From: Bacteroidota bacterium
Lineage (GTDB): Bacteria > Bacteroidota > Bacteroidia > Bacteroidales > JAAUTT01
Direction: 5' to 3'
Assembly: GCA_021779665.1 (NCBI GenBank)
Contig: JAJYAG010000011.1
Location: 1 to 64,000, forward strand
DNA: 64,000 bases
The notes beneath the pieces are model-generated. The model ran no database searches, was not told the DNA's origin, and saw only the letters and a list, made by a program, of their open reading frames with translations. Shown here piece by piece: positions 42,797-53,044 of this stretch. How positions within the stretch are numbered: position 1 is the stretch's first letter; every line of letters begins with the position of its first letter. The position numbers and the translations under genes are program-made.

Positions 42797-44725
42797 CTAC
42801 CATCCTCTTTTCTCTATTTCCCTGGCAAATTGCTCTTGATATTCCTTCGCCCGGGCCTGATCCACAACGATGTCCGTCGATTTCCCTACATACCATGCCC
42901 CTTTCCAGGGAACCGTTGATATAATGCAGGGATATTTGCTGAGTTCTTTCTCCAGATCCTTCATCTGCTGCTTTGTAAGTTGTGGAGGAAGCTCAAATAC
43001 GTCGTAGGGTTTATTCATTTGTACTGACCATACCTCAAGAAATTGCTGCAGAATCCAGTCGGCAGGATTACGGATAAGTGCTTTTTCCCAAAGACTTGCC
43101 GTTGCCATGGTATTATAACTTCGCAGTACCGCTAATCTGGCCTGGGGTTTAGGAGGCAAACCTGTTTCAAGCTTCTGATGGAAAGTAGCAGCCCTTTCCC
43201 AGCTATCGGGACGAACATTGGGATAGGTATCGCCATATCCGAGCCACATAATACCGTCCACTCCCTGCTCCCACTGCTCCTTTGCCATGCGGTCGACCTG
43301 TTCCGGAGTAACATTCTGAAGCTGACCATAAACATGTGCCTGCATCCAGGGGATAAGCAGTTTGTCGTAACGGCGTGCCAGTCCTGCGCAGTAACTCATA
43401 TCGCGGGGTATTACGTCGTTGTATAAACCTCCAACCACAGGATACGGATCAAGATGCACAATGTCGAGATTCTTTGCGAGCAATTCCTGGCCGCTGCCAT
43501 CCAAATTATTCGAAAGGTCAAATATCCCCATGCGGGTGGTATTGCGGAAAAGCTTTAATCCGGGTGCTGTTGCGGCAATCTCATCACGCACAACTGCGGC
43601 AAGACCGGCAGTTTGTTCATGCAAATTGTACATCCACCATCCATAGGCATTTTCGCCATATATCTCAGGGAAACCCCATGTACGCGGGTATTCCATATTT
43701 TTAGCCTTATTGCGAAAAGCCAGGATATTGGGTTCGCTGTAATCCCAAAGAGGATAGTTCACTGCCGTGGAACCGTTTGTTTGGGAATGCCCTGTAATAT
43801 AAAAACATTCGTCGCCGAAACGGGCTGCCACCACAACATCAGCCGGAAAGGTCCCGTTATTGGCATCGGTCCATTTCAAAAGCTCTTGCTTTACAACTTT
43901 CCTGAGGGCCTCTTTTGTACTGGTGGCTGCAGCACTCACATTGCCATGTCCAAAAATCCAGTACTTTTTAGTTCCCTGGTAAGGCCAGTAAATGGCAATT
44001 CCCACCTGGTCGAGCAAAGCACCATCCAAACCGGTGAGGTCGAAGGTGAGCTGGTAAAGCTTTCTGTTCCTTATCTCCGAAGATGAAGGCATATCGGGTG
44101 TAACCGAATCGAATTCAGGCAACGTTCCCTGAGGAGCCTCAGTTATTTGGGCTTCTACAATTTTCAGGTGCTGTTTTCCATCGAATTTCTTTAAAGGAAC
44201 CACTACTTCGGCTTTTACAGGCTGTCCCATGTCGGGATAATAATGAGCTATCCGGTCGCCTAAACCGGCCTCCGGTGTGCTTCCGTTATTCTCGGTATAG
44301 GCATACCCTTTATTGTAAACCGGGGGTTCAACAACAATAGTGTTTTTCTGTGCCTTGAATTTAAATACATGCCTGTCCACAGCTTTTCCCTGGTAAACGC
44401 CGCCAATCATAAGGGCGTAAACAGGTTCCAGGCCTGCAGCCTTTATAAGAGGAGCCTGCTCGGTAATTTCTGGTATGTTGATGCTGAATTTCATTCCGAA
44501 CCTGCGGGCTAACACCAGTTTTTCCCTGGCATCGGCAAAGTCGCGTGCGTCCATATCAATCAAACCTACTCCATGTGCTTTTAAATCGGCAAAATCCTTT
44601 TCATAACCGGCAACTTTTTGATAGCTGCACCATGCAACCGGCAAAGGAGAGGTCCGTTTTACAACCGGCTGAGCTGATATATTGAGGGTAATTATGGCAA
44701 ATAATAGTATTAGTAATGGTTTCAT
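42797..44725 (-). CDS. Secreted glycosidase-like protein of unknown family in the PUL
   Basis: This 642-residue protein has a Sec signal peptide (1-18, ISAQPVV). It starts with a predicted TIM-barrel-type segment (VAWCSYQKVAGYEKDFADLKAHGVGLIDMDARD), has an inserted beta-rich region near 100-250, and returns to barrel-like strands. VVVAARFGDECFYITGH (Asp-Glu), DYSEPNILAF, IVHLDPYPVVGGLYND, IPWMQAHVYG and GVDGIMWLGYGDTYP are candidate active-site strands. I do not recognise a GH family. The position between the lyase-like gene and GH105 suggests a glycosidase of the same pathway, possibly removing a side chain. Both flanking spacings are about 30 nt. Confidence 0.7.
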   Translation of the reverse strand: MKPLLILLFAIITLNISAQPVVKRTSPLPVAWCSYQKVAGYEKDFADLKAHGVGLIDMDARDFADAREKLVLARRFGMKFSINIPEITEQAPLIKAAGLEPVYALMIGGVYQGKAVDRHVFKFKAQKNTIVVEPPVYNKGYAYTENNGSTPEAGLGDRIAHYYPDMGQPVKAEVVVPLKKFDGKQHLKIVEAQITEAPQGTLPEFDSVTPDMPSSSEIRNRKLYQLTFDLTGLDGALLDQVGIAIYWPYQGTKKYWIFGHGNVSAAATSTKEALRKVVKQELLKWTDANNGTFPADVVVAARFGDECFYITGHSQTNGSTAVNYPLWDYSEPNILAFRNKAKNMEYPRTWGFPEIYGENAYGWWMYNLHEQTAGLAAVVRDEIAATAPGLKLFRNTTRMGIFDLSNNLDGSGQELLAKNLDIVHLDPYPVVGGLYNDVIPRDMSYCAGLARRYDKLLIPWMQAHVYGQLQNVTPEQVDRMAKEQWEQGVDGIMWLGYGDTYPNVRPDSWERAATFHQKLETGLPPKPQARLAVLRSYNTMATASLWEKALIRNPADWILQQFLEVWSVQMNKPYDVFELPPQLTKQQMKDLEKELSKYPCIISTVPWKGAWYVGKSTDIVVDQARAKEYQEQFAREIEKRGW

Positions 44726-44752
44726 GTTCTTTTGATTTTATATTCAGAGATT

Positions 44753-47497
44753 TCAGGCCCATTCAGGTTTGCTTGCCCGCTGCTGAATCAGCCATTCGGG
44801 AATTTCGCCAAACGGATAACCGGCGTCGGGTACAAACAAGCCCACATCGCCCTGCCAGCGGTTGTAATCCACTTCACTGCCTTTCAATGTCAGGGACTGG
44901 GAATCGTTGCATTTAACGCTTACTACTTCAGTTCCGGAGCTGAGTTTTTCCTGATGCTCACAAAATGTAACCGTATCTTTTCCAACCCTCACTCCATTTG
45001 GAATTGCTTTCATGACCGGGGCTTCACTTCCGGGATAAAGAACTGTAATCATATCACCCGACTTCCCGGCTATCTCCAGACGTACACCGTTGGTCGATTC
45101 GAGTCCGCCGTTGGAGTGCTGCCAGTCAAATTTTTTCATAACAAACGAGGAATGCGTGCAAAAAACGGAAAGTTTTCCAAAGTCGATGGTTTGACCGTTC
45201 TGTAAAGCTTCATCTCCATAGGTATGAAAACAGCAGGCAGCCTCAATAGGGAGATCGGCCCAATACTGATCACGGAATACAAAGTAATCCTGAGTAGCAT
45301 TTTTAACCAGAACCACCGTCCGACGGTAAACCAGAGGATTTGAGAAATTCAAACGGGGATAACGTGCATCCCATACCTCGGGAGGAAGTGGGGCAACAGC
45401 CCGTAACCTGTCACTTTCAACCTGACCAATGGCAATATCGGCCACCGCTGAAGTTTTAAAGGCAATCACCCGCTCATAGCCGTCCATGTTGGCGTAGGGC
45501 ATATCGCCTATAAAAAAAGCCATGCGGTTGTGCATGTGCTCCTGTCCGGCACGGGGATGGTAGCTGCAATGATGATCCACTACCAATGGTTTCCCATTGG
45601 CGCAATAATGAAAGGCAAGCTGATCGCCATGATAATGGCAGCGGTTGGGTCCGCTTTTGAAACTCAGATAAGTTTCTTTTTCGGTTCCCGGATGGTGAGT
45701 AAACACAACACCAAATCCATGCAATTCTTCTGTTTTCCACGATTTTACTTCAGCTTCATCCACATTCACCACCGGCATTCCGGTTTGGCCCTGCCGGTCG
45801 GGGTGGGAATCGCCCACCGGAGAACCGCGTCGTACGTTTCCGTCGGGGTAACTTATTCTTTTGTAGAAATTTTCAGCAGCCTGCATCCGTTCGTTGATAA
45901 AATCCATATCGAAGCTCAGATACTTTTTACCAACTTCAATTATCTCTTTCCAAAGCGATAGTCCGTAGTAGCTGTACCCCGGACATTCCTGCCCGGCACC
46001 GCCCGGCAAAGTAATGGAATGATATAAATCTTCTTTAAATTTATTCCATGCCAGCTTCCTGAATGTTTCAAAGTTGGGATGCGCTCTCAAGGTTGCTGCC
46101 AAAGCAATGGGGACCAGATTATAATCGGTAAAGAAATTAGGATTCTCGGGCGAGAAATAATTCCAGTAACTGCCCCAGCAATCTTTATGGATAAGGGTTT
46201 GGAAACGGATCAGGGTGGAATCATTAGCAGGTCCATCCACTTTTTTCAGTGCTTCCTTTCCAATTCTCCTGATTTTACCCGTTGGGTTGGTCTGTTCCGA
46301 ATCATAAGGATTGATACTCCACCAGGTGACGGGTTTACCCTGATTTTCGAGTATATATTCATTATTTATTTTTTGAAGGCTTTCCCATGCATGGTGTGCA
46401 ATATAACCCGTATCCACAGGAAGCATTGAAGGAGAGAGCCACCAAAGTCTTTGTCCGTGCCAGGTTGAGCTGCGTATGGAGGCATAATCACCTCCAGGTT
46501 TTACAAAGCATTGCAGGCTGTTGTCGTGCGGCCATATCCATTGACTGGCCCGAACCACCACTGCGCTGACATAATTCTGATCATCGGTAACCGCAAAAGC
46601 CCAACCGTCCTTAAAATGCTGGTTCCAGCGCGGAATTAAATTTATGAAAAGCCCGGGTTCAAAAGAAACATTATTTATCGGCAACAAAGGACGGTCCATC
46701 GGAGGTACAACGAAATTTGAATCCCCTCCCGGGCCATTGTTAAACTGACGGCTGATCCCTTTGTGTGGAGTCCAACCCGCGCTAAGCGTGAGTTCCCAGT
46801 AATCGCCGGGTTCCATATTGTGCTGCTCAAAAATGGAGGCATGTTGCCATCCGGAAGCAAGCATGATATCAGTCTGGCTGAAAAACTTCCGGTCTTTTGT
46901 ACCCTCAAATTCATAACGCAAACGGAGTTTTGCAAACAAAGGACCGTTGCCTGTTACCTCAACAGTAAATTTCTCTAATTTCTTTGAGGTTTTCCACTCA
47001 CTCGATCCGGCAAAAACTCCATTATTTAAGCGAATGCCTGCAATAGGTCCCGTTAAGTTATTGCGGGAATTTGCCGGCACTTTAATGCACACAAATTTAT
47101 TTTCAATAAAATAAAAATCCCCGTCCAACCTTATCGAAACTTCAGGGACAAAGGTTCGGGGTGTTCCGGGAACTATTTCAAAATCAGCAGACGACTGCGG
47201 TTCAAAGTCATCGCTAATCCATATCTTCTTCTTTCCGTCAATTTCCTCAATCTGATAAGGCGCTTCCCTGGAACCATTTTTAACAAGAAATGATCCTGTT
47301 GGCCCTGGTAACTCATTTTTTAAACAAACGAGTTCATTTTTATATTTCCGGGAGGTAGGATTGTATATAACCGAAGTAGCCTTTGGCTGATTGCAGTTTC
47401 TCAAATTCATGGATGGAAAAACGATCAGCCCGGTTATTGCGGTACCTGCCGATTTTATAAACTTACGCCGGGAACTCTCTTTGAAAACGCCTGCCAT
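44753..47497 (-). CDS. Heparinase II/III-like protein, probable polysaccharide lyase
   Basis: This 914-residue protein has a twin-arginine-type N terminus (SSRRKFIKSAGTAITGL, 8-24), unlike the Sec signals of the other enzymes in the locus. The first 400 residues are beta-rich. A helical toroid follows (about 400-600), then a heparinase II/III signature at 619-661: YHGDQLAFHYCANGKPLVVD and a His-rich stretch HHCSYHPRAGQEHMHNR. A beta-sandwich completes the protein. Such enzymes cut uronic-acid-containing glycans by beta-elimination, leaving the unsaturated ends that GH105 removes. The catalytic Tyr/His cannot be fixed without a structure, and the PL family and substrate are not determined. The product could be periplasmic. 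Confidence 0.78.
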   Translation of the reverse strand: MAGVFKESSRRKFIKSAGTAITGLIVFPSMNLRNCNQPKATSVIYNPTSRKYKNELVCLKNELPGPTGSFLVKNGSREAPYQIEEIDGKKKIWISDDFEPQSSADFEIVPGTPRTFVPEVSIRLDGDFYFIENKFVCIKVPANSRNNLTGPIAGIRLNNGVFAGSSEWKTSKKLEKFTVEVTGNGPLFAKLRLRYEFEGTKDRKFFSQTDIMLASGWQHASIFEQHNMEPGDYWELTLSAGWTPHKGISRQFNNGPGGDSNFVVPPMDRPLLPINNVSFEPGLFINLIPRWNQHFKDGWAFAVTDDQNYVSAVVVRASQWIWPHDNSLQCFVKPGGDYASIRSSTWHGQRLWWLSPSMLPVDTGYIAHHAWESLQKINNEYILENQGKPVTWWSINPYDSEQTNPTGKIRRIGKEALKKVDGPANDSTLIRFQTLIHKDCWGSYWNYFSPENPNFFTDYNLVPIALAATLRAHPNFETFRKLAWNKFKEDLYHSITLPGGAGQECPGYSYYGLSLWKEIIEVGKKYLSFDMDFINERMQAAENFYKRISYPDGNVRRGSPVGDSHPDRQGQTGMPVVNVDEAEVKSWKTEELHGFGVVFTHHPGTEKETYLSFKSGPNRCHYHGDQLAFHYCANGKPLVVDHHCSYHPRAGQEHMHNRMAFFIGDMPYANMDGYERVIAFKTSAVADIAIGQVESDRLRAVAPLPPEVWDARYPRLNFSNPLVYRRTVVLVKNATQDYFVFRDQYWADLPIEAACCFHTYGDEALQNGQTIDFGKLSVFCTHSSFVMKKFDWQHSNGGLESTNGVRLEIAGKSGDMITVLYPGSEAPVMKAIPNGVRVGKDTVTFCEHQEKLSSGTEVVSVKCNDSQSLTLKGSEVDYNRWQGDVGLFVPDAGYPFGEIPEWLIQQRASKPEWA

Positions 47498-47544
47498 CTC
47501 TTTTTTATTAGAAATTTAAGGAAAACCTGAATGAATTCAAATTA

Positions 47545-47583
47545 CAAACCGGCTGCAGTTAAGTTTCACTGCAAGCCGGTTTG
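47545..47583 (-). promoter_or_regulatory. Hairpin between susD and the enzyme genes (attenuator or RNA processing signal)
   Basis: CAAACCGGCTGCAG (47545-47558) pairs with CTGCAAGCCGGTTTG (47569-47583), a 14-bp stem with one bulged base. In minus-strand order it lies just after the susD stop and before the lyase start. No long T-run follows, so it may lower or tune read-through rather than end transcription. Confidence 0.6.
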
Positions 47584-47607
47584 ATTTCTACTACACTAAC
47601 TAATTAC

Positions 47608-49299
47608 TTATTTGGTACGAAAATCTATTTCCAATTGAGGTATACTATTGCTCCAGTATGCATCAGCATAGGGATATTCAATAACCTGTCCCTGTGTCCG
47701 GTCACCAAGAGCAATGGGTAATTTCAGAGCACGGCAGTACTGCTGGTACCAGGCATCTTCGCCGGCCAGCTCTTTCCAGCGCTCAACCATAATCATCCGT
47801 TCTGTAACGTCGGCATCGGCCTTATTAACATAAGCGGTTCCGGCTGCAGTTGCATCCCAAGCGCGCGCTGCCACCTTATTGTAATCACTGGCCCAACCTG
47901 CAATATTGGCTTTCTTTTTGATAATAGCCCTGTTCAGATAAAGTTCTGCCAACCGAATCAATGGAATATTCTGCCATTGACCATTAGGTGTGCGGTAATA
48001 TTTATCCACCATTACAAATCCTTCATTGGCTCCAATCAATGGATAGAATTTGGAGTTCTTCATATACTTGCCGTCATCGGAAGCTAATGACCGTTGGTTT
48101 GTTGATGGCGCCGCAGCATTGGCTCCTTCGAAGCGATAATACAATGATTTGTAACGCTTATCAAATCTGGCAGCATCGGTTTCAGAATAATCCCCATTTA
48201 CCGGGTCAGCCATCCAGCCCATCTCTTTCAGGGCATTTTTACCCATTCCCATCTGGAAATAGCTTAACAGCGACCAGTCGGCTTTTAAGCCACGGCCACC
48301 ATTTTTAGCATTACGGGAGTTTTTTCCAAACATCTGCAAACGGGCAATCTGATGGTTGGATTTAAACAATAACTGATCGGCCCCAAATACCCACCATATT
48401 ACTTCGTTGTTGGAAGGATACCTGTTTTCATTATTAAAATTAGTAAACGGGTCTGCTTCCAGGGAGAATTTGTTGCTTCCGATAACAAAATCGAGCTCAG
48501 TTAAAGCGCTTTCGGCACCCGTAAATTTGCCCATCGTAAAATAAACCTGTGCCAGGAAGGCTGAAGCTGCATATTTGGTTACCCTTGCCCTCGACTTGTA
48601 CGATACATGCATACCGTTCTGGTAATCTTCGGGCAATATACTTTTGGCCTCTTTAAGGTCACTCACAATTAAATCGTAAAATTTGGAGGTTTCTACCGGA
48701 GTATTGTCAAGAGCCTCTTCACTACTGAGTGACACACGGTCGCGCATGGGAAGAATTGCTGAGTTGTTTGCACCTGCAGGATCGTAGGGCGGGCAGAATA
48801 TCGATACCAGATGATAATAGGCATAAGCCCTCATAAACAACAGCTCGCCTTTGATACGTGCCACGTTTTTGGTTTTATCGTCGGCTGTGGCCACAGGAAA
48901 TGGCTCGTTGTTGGTGGTTCTGTAAAATTCAAGACCGTTATTGCACAAACCAATCACGGCATACAACGAAGAAAATAACCCCTGCACTTCGGCAATCCGC
49001 TCGCTGTAACGACGGTTATAAATCTGATCGGTCGAATAGCTTTCGGCATTCCCAAACCAGCGGAAATAATCGGACTGCATTACCTGCTGGCAAAGGTTCT
49101 CTCCAAAAACACAACTCCAGCCACCATCGTGGAAAAAGCGCTGATACGGTGACACCGCGGCAAATTCAAGCTCCTGAATACTATTCCAGGGGAATTGTGG
49201 CGGGCGTTCCAGGTCAAGGAAACTTTCGTCGTTACACCCTGAAAAAGCAAATACCAGGGTAAGAATAAGTATTGAATATATTTTGTGTACCTTTTTCAT
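47608..49299 (-). CDS. SusD/RagB-family outer-membrane glycan-binding lipoprotein
   Basis: This 563-residue protein has a lipoprotein signal (FAFSGC, lipidated Cys22) followed by FLDLERPPQFPWNSIQELE. TPR-like helices with the SusD hallmarks follow: IKGELLFMRAYAYYHLVSIF (about 149-168) and, near the end, LIRLAELYLNRAIIKKKA and ERWKELAGEDAWYQQYCRAL. It would bind a glycan at the cell surface and act as the lid of the neighbouring SusC channel. SusC precedes it by 18 nt. The mature protein is somewhat divergent but complete. Confidence 0.93.
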   Translation of the reverse strand: MKKVHKIYSILILTLVFAFSGCNDESFLDLERPPQFPWNSIQELEFAAVSPYQRFFHDGGWSCVFGENLCQQVMQSDYFRWFGNAESYSTDQIYNRRYSERIAEVQGLFSSLYAVIGLCNNGLEFYRTTNNEPFPVATADDKTKNVARIKGELLFMRAYAYYHLVSIFCPPYDPAGANNSAILPMRDRVSLSSEEALDNTPVETSKFYDLIVSDLKEAKSILPEDYQNGMHVSYKSRARVTKYAASAFLAQVYFTMGKFTGAESALTELDFVIGSNKFSLEADPFTNFNNENRYPSNNEVIWWVFGADQLLFKSNHQIARLQMFGKNSRNAKNGGRGLKADWSLLSYFQMGMGKNALKEMGWMADPVNGDYSETDAARFDKRYKSLYYRFEGANAAAPSTNQRSLASDDGKYMKNSKFYPLIGANEGFVMVDKYYRTPNGQWQNIPLIRLAELYLNRAIIKKKANIAGWASDYNKVAARAWDATAAGTAYVNKADADVTERMIMVERWKELAGEDAWYQQYCRALKLPIALGDRTQGQVIEYPYADAYWSNSIPQLEIDFRTK

Positions 49300-49317
49300 T
49301 TTCTCAACATTTTAAAA

Positions 49318-52300
49318 TTAAAACTTAACAGATGCTCCAACACTGAAAACTTTGGTATTAGGAATACCTGTACCATCTACCAGCTCTCTTCCTTCGGGAT
49401 CGTATCCCGGATAATCGGTCAAAGTCCAGAGGTTGGTAGCCTGTACATACAAACGAATGTCCTGGAAACCAGCTTTGGTGATCCAGGCTGACGGCAGGTT
49501 GTACGAAAGCATAAGATTTTTCAACCGGATATAATCGCCTTTATATAGGAAGCGGCTGTGGTTTTGACCTTCGAGGTTATAATTACCCGAACGGGCAGGA
49601 TTGTTATCCCAATATCCTGTATTACCGTCAGGATCGGTTAACGCCCAGTCCCAGTTAGCTCCGGGATAAGTGCTGTTCCAGCTCTGTTTCGGATATTTTG
49701 CATTGGTATTGGTGGGTGACCAGCAATTTTCGGGTGTTACATCGGCCAGAAGAACGGTTTGTCCATTATGAACATAAGATGCACGTTTCAGATTGTAATC
49801 GTAAATATAATTGCCACCGGAGAATGTGAAGAAAACATCGAGCGACAATCCTTTATAAGAAAAGGTATTGCTTAACCCTCCATAATAAGTAGGTATGATC
49901 GACTTATTATCGAAAACATATTTATGCTGGGTTACATTGGCCTGGGTAGCAGCAATTTTACGTCCTGTTTTAACGGTCTGACCGGTTTCGTTATAAAGTT
50001 CGGTATCAATTTCCCAGATCATTTCAACACCTTTCTCGGGATCAATTCCGGCATAATCGGCCATATAATAGAGACCAAGACGTTTTCCTGTTATTGCCTT
50101 TGTATTGTTATAGTCAAGCCCCTTACCACCTCTATCCAGTTCCTTTGTTAAATTTTTGATTTCGTTCGAATTGGTGGTAATATTGAAATCGGTCGACCAG
50201 CTAAAATCTCCTTTCCGAATGTTGATAGAGCTGATATTTAATTCAATACCCTGATTTGTCATATCTCCAACGTTAGACCAGATTTTGTTTCCACCTACAC
50301 CGGTTGAAGGAGGCAGCTCAACTTTAAGAAGCATATCGGAAATATCCCTGTAATAATATGCAAACGAACCATTAATGCGGTTATCAAAAAGCCCGAAATC
50401 GACACCTAAATCATAGTTTGCTGTTGTTTCCCAGGTAATGGCATTGTTCCCGAGAACTTCAATTCTTGTTCCCACGTTAATATCCCCAACATCGCCATAT
50501 CTTATATTGTCAACATTTTTATAATTTGTATAATTCAAACCCTTGGGGATAGAGTTATTACCAGTCTGGCCATAACTACCTCTCAGTTTGAACATATTAA
50601 TGGTGGATGCAAGCGATTTGAAAAAATTTTCTTCAGAAACAATCCATCCTGCAGAGTAGGCAGTGAATGTACCCCAGCGGTAACCGGAACCAAACTTGGA
50701 AGAACCGTCGCGGCGGAAACTTACCCCAACAATATAGCGGTCTTTCAACTTATAGTTGGCACGGCCAAAATACGAACGCAGATAATCTTCTTCGGAGAGT
50801 TTGGAACTCATGGTAATTTTTTCGGAAGGGCTATCGCCAAGTTCGGGGAAAGTACCAACCAACCCTTGGGCTTCCATATCGCGTGTCCACTGGTTCATGC
50901 GCATTGTTTCGGTACCTGCCACCAGGTTGATGCTATGAATATCGGCAAGCGTACGATCGTAAGTACTATAAATGTTATAGTTAAAATTGTTGCGTGTTGT
51001 GGCACGGTCGGCTGAGAACGACTTGGCATTTTCGGTAATCAGGGCATTTCTCCATTCCACGCTGCTGTTCTGGATAAAATCGAGACCGGCTTCGGTGCGA
51101 AGAGATAGCCCTTTAACCCATGGAAGCTTGTACTGGGCATACAAACCGCCAATAACGCGGTACTGCTTCACATAATCGCGCAAAAAACGTGCATCGTTGT
51201 TGGCTACAATGTTACCCGCACGGGCACTCCAGTAACCGGTTGCATCATTGGGGTCGTAAATAGGCATCCATGGGAGTGCATTACGGTTGGCAGCCTCAAA
51301 AGCTCCCACAGTACCGCCACCACCACCCAAACGGCCCGAATAACCTGTTTTCACACGGTTGTTATTGGTATAAGCAAACGAAAATTTATTTCCCACAGTC
51401 AGGTTTTTAGCCGGTGCAAAATCGGAATTCAGACGCAGGGTTATTCTTTCGAGGTCGTTGTTTTTAATTACGCCCTTGTCGTTGCGGTAGCCTACTGATG
51501 CAAAAACAGAACCCTGATCGAGCGTTTTGGTAGCCGACAAATTCACATCCTGATAGCTTCCCTGGCGTAACGCCTCATCGAACCAGTTGAAATTATTCTG
51601 CTCAGCCTGTTCACGGGTAAGGGTCGCAAAAGGCACAGCACTTGTACCAAGGGCATCGATAGGGTTAAATTTGGCATTGGCATTACCGCTCTGATTTTGT
51701 TGAGCAATATCTGCCATCTGAAGCCATTGTTTTGTGCCGGCAAAGCCAATATCTTCGGGTTTGCGCGTTAGTTCGGAAATACCTGCCGAATAATCGATGG
51801 TAATATTCCCCTTCCCCCTGGAGCCTTTTCCGGTTTTGGTGGTAACAATAATTACCCCGTTGGAGCCACGCGAACCATAAATAGCAGTAGCGGCAGCATC
51901 CTTCAACACCTGAATTGATTCTATGTCGTTAGGATTAAGCGTCGAAAGCGGGTCCTGTGCAACCGAGCTTGCAGTTCTTTCCAGACCGCTACCGGCATAA
52001 ACCGGTATACCATCGATGATCCATAAAGGATCATTATCAGAACTAATGGAGTTGGTACCTCTGATCCTGATTTTTGTCGGAGCCCCCGGCATACCGCTGT
52101 TGGTTGTAACATTAACACCCGATGCCCTTCCCTGCAATGCCTGGTTTACCGAAACAGTTTTAAGGGCTGCCAGCTCATCGGTTTTAACCGATGCTACAGA
52201 ACCAACCACATCTCTTGTCTTCATCGATCCGTAACCAACCACTACCACTTCCTCGAGTTTGGTAACATCCTGAACAAGTCTTATGCTCACTGACGACTGG

Positions 52301-52911
52301 CCTCCGGCTGTTACTTTTTCGGTTATATAACCCAGAAAAGAAATCACAAGCACAGCATCTGCTTTGGGAAGGTCTATGGTGAACTTACCTTCAACATCGG
52401 TAACGGTACCAAGTGTTGTGCCTTCAATTATTACATTGGCACCAATAATGGGTTCGCCAGTTGAAGCATCGGTGACCGATCCGGTAATCTTCTGAGTCTG
52501 TAGCTTATTAACATCTAAATTATTGGAAATGAGATCAAGCTTCTCTTTTTTGGTAAGCACTATGTGGTTATTAACCATTTTAAAGCTGATATCCGAACCT
52601 TCAAAAACCTGTGCCAACACCTCAGATACCTTCTGACTTTTGGCAACCAGGGTTACAGGAGCATCAATATCAACTTCTTTGGGACTGTAGAAGAACAGGT
52701 AATTTGTTTGTTTCTCAATTTCGTTCAGCAGGTCATAAATCCTGGTAGATTTAGCGCTTAAGGAAACCTTTGCATCCTGACTATAACTAATTTCAGCAGT
52801 AACTTGCAGAATAGTAACAAATAAGAGCAATGCCGATAGTTTCATAGTTAATAGAAGTTTTTGAAATAATTTTCCCTCTCGGGAAAACCCCGTTAGTTTG
52901 TTTTTTTTCAT
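49318..52911 (-). CDS. SusC/RagA TonB-dependent transporter with N-terminal STN signalling domain
   Basis: This 1,197-residue protein has an N-terminal membrane segment and signal (about 20-45). An STN/secretin-like domain (about 46-125; AKSTRIYDLLNEIEKQTNYLFF) is followed by a carboxypeptidase-like domain (GSVTDASTGEPIIGANVII near 145-163), a plug with TonB-box-like EEVVVVGYG (about 219-227), and a long beta-barrel ending in SVGASVKF. It imports oligosaccharides captured by SusD. The STN domain is the part that signals to a FecR anti-sigma factor, and such a gene lies directly upstream, so this importer probably also senses its substrate. No TAnnTTTG box is evident in the 133-bp leader, which suits ECF-sigma control. 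Confidence 0.95.
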   Translation of the reverse strand: MKKNKLTGFSREGKLFQKLLLTMKLSALLLFVTILQVTAEISYSQDAKVSLSAKSTRIYDLLNEIEKQTNYLFFYSPKEVDIDAPVTLVAKSQKVSEVLAQVFEGSDISFKMVNNHIVLTKKEKLDLISNNLDVNKLQTQKITGSVTDASTGEPIIGANVIIEGTTLGTVTDVEGKFTIDLPKADAVLVISFLGYITEKVTAGGQSSVSIRLVQDVTKLEEVVVVGYGSMKTRDVVGSVASVKTDELAALKTVSVNQALQGRASGVNVTTNSGMPGAPTKIRIRGTNSISSDNDPLWIIDGIPVYAGSGLERTASSVAQDPLSTLNPNDIESIQVLKDAAATAIYGSRGSNGVIIVTTKTGKGSRGKGNITIDYSAGISELTRKPEDIGFAGTKQWLQMADIAQQNQSGNANAKFNPIDALGTSAVPFATLTREQAEQNNFNWFDEALRQGSYQDVNLSATKTLDQGSVFASVGYRNDKGVIKNNDLERITLRLNSDFAPAKNLTVGNKFSFAYTNNNRVKTGYSGRLGGGGGTVGAFEAANRNALPWMPIYDPNDATGYWSARAGNIVANNDARFLRDYVKQYRVIGGLYAQYKLPWVKGLSLRTEAGLDFIQNSSVEWRNALITENAKSFSADRATTRNNFNYNIYSTYDRTLADIHSINLVAGTETMRMNQWTRDMEAQGLVGTFPELGDSPSEKITMSSKLSEEDYLRSYFGRANYKLKDRYIVGVSFRRDGSSKFGSGYRWGTFTAYSAGWIVSEENFFKSLASTINMFKLRGSYGQTGNNSIPKGLNYTNYKNVDNIRYGDVGDINVGTRIEVLGNNAITWETTANYDLGVDFGLFDNRINGSFAYYYRDISDMLLKVELPPSTGVGGNKIWSNVGDMTNQGIELNISSINIRKGDFSWSTDFNITTNSNEIKNLTKELDRGGKGLDYNNTKAITGKRLGLYYMADYAGIDPEKGVEMIWEIDTELYNETGQTVKTGRKIAATQANVTQHKYVFDNKSIIPTYYGGLSNTFSYKGLSLDVFFTFSGGNYIYDYNLKRASYVHNGQTVLLADVTPENCWSPTNTNAKYPKQSWNSTYPGANWDWALTDPDGNTGYWDNNPARSGNYNLEGQNHSRFLYKGDYIRLKNLMLSYNLPSAWITKAGFQDIRLYVQATNLWTLTDYPGYDPEGRELVDGTGIPNTKVFSVGASVKF

Positions 52912-53044
52912 AATTTTGAAATGTTTTGGTTTGACTTATAGCTTAGTGCGACTAAAACTTTAATGCGGGCGGTGTTACGAGCACTTCCCGTATTTTTTTG
53001 TAGTTAATTCTTCAGTTATTCGTAGTTATTATCCTGTCATTTTT

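Noticed and set aside
42765-42896. Longer GH105 start
   Set aside because: It overlaps the end of the upstream gene and would hide a clear signal peptide.
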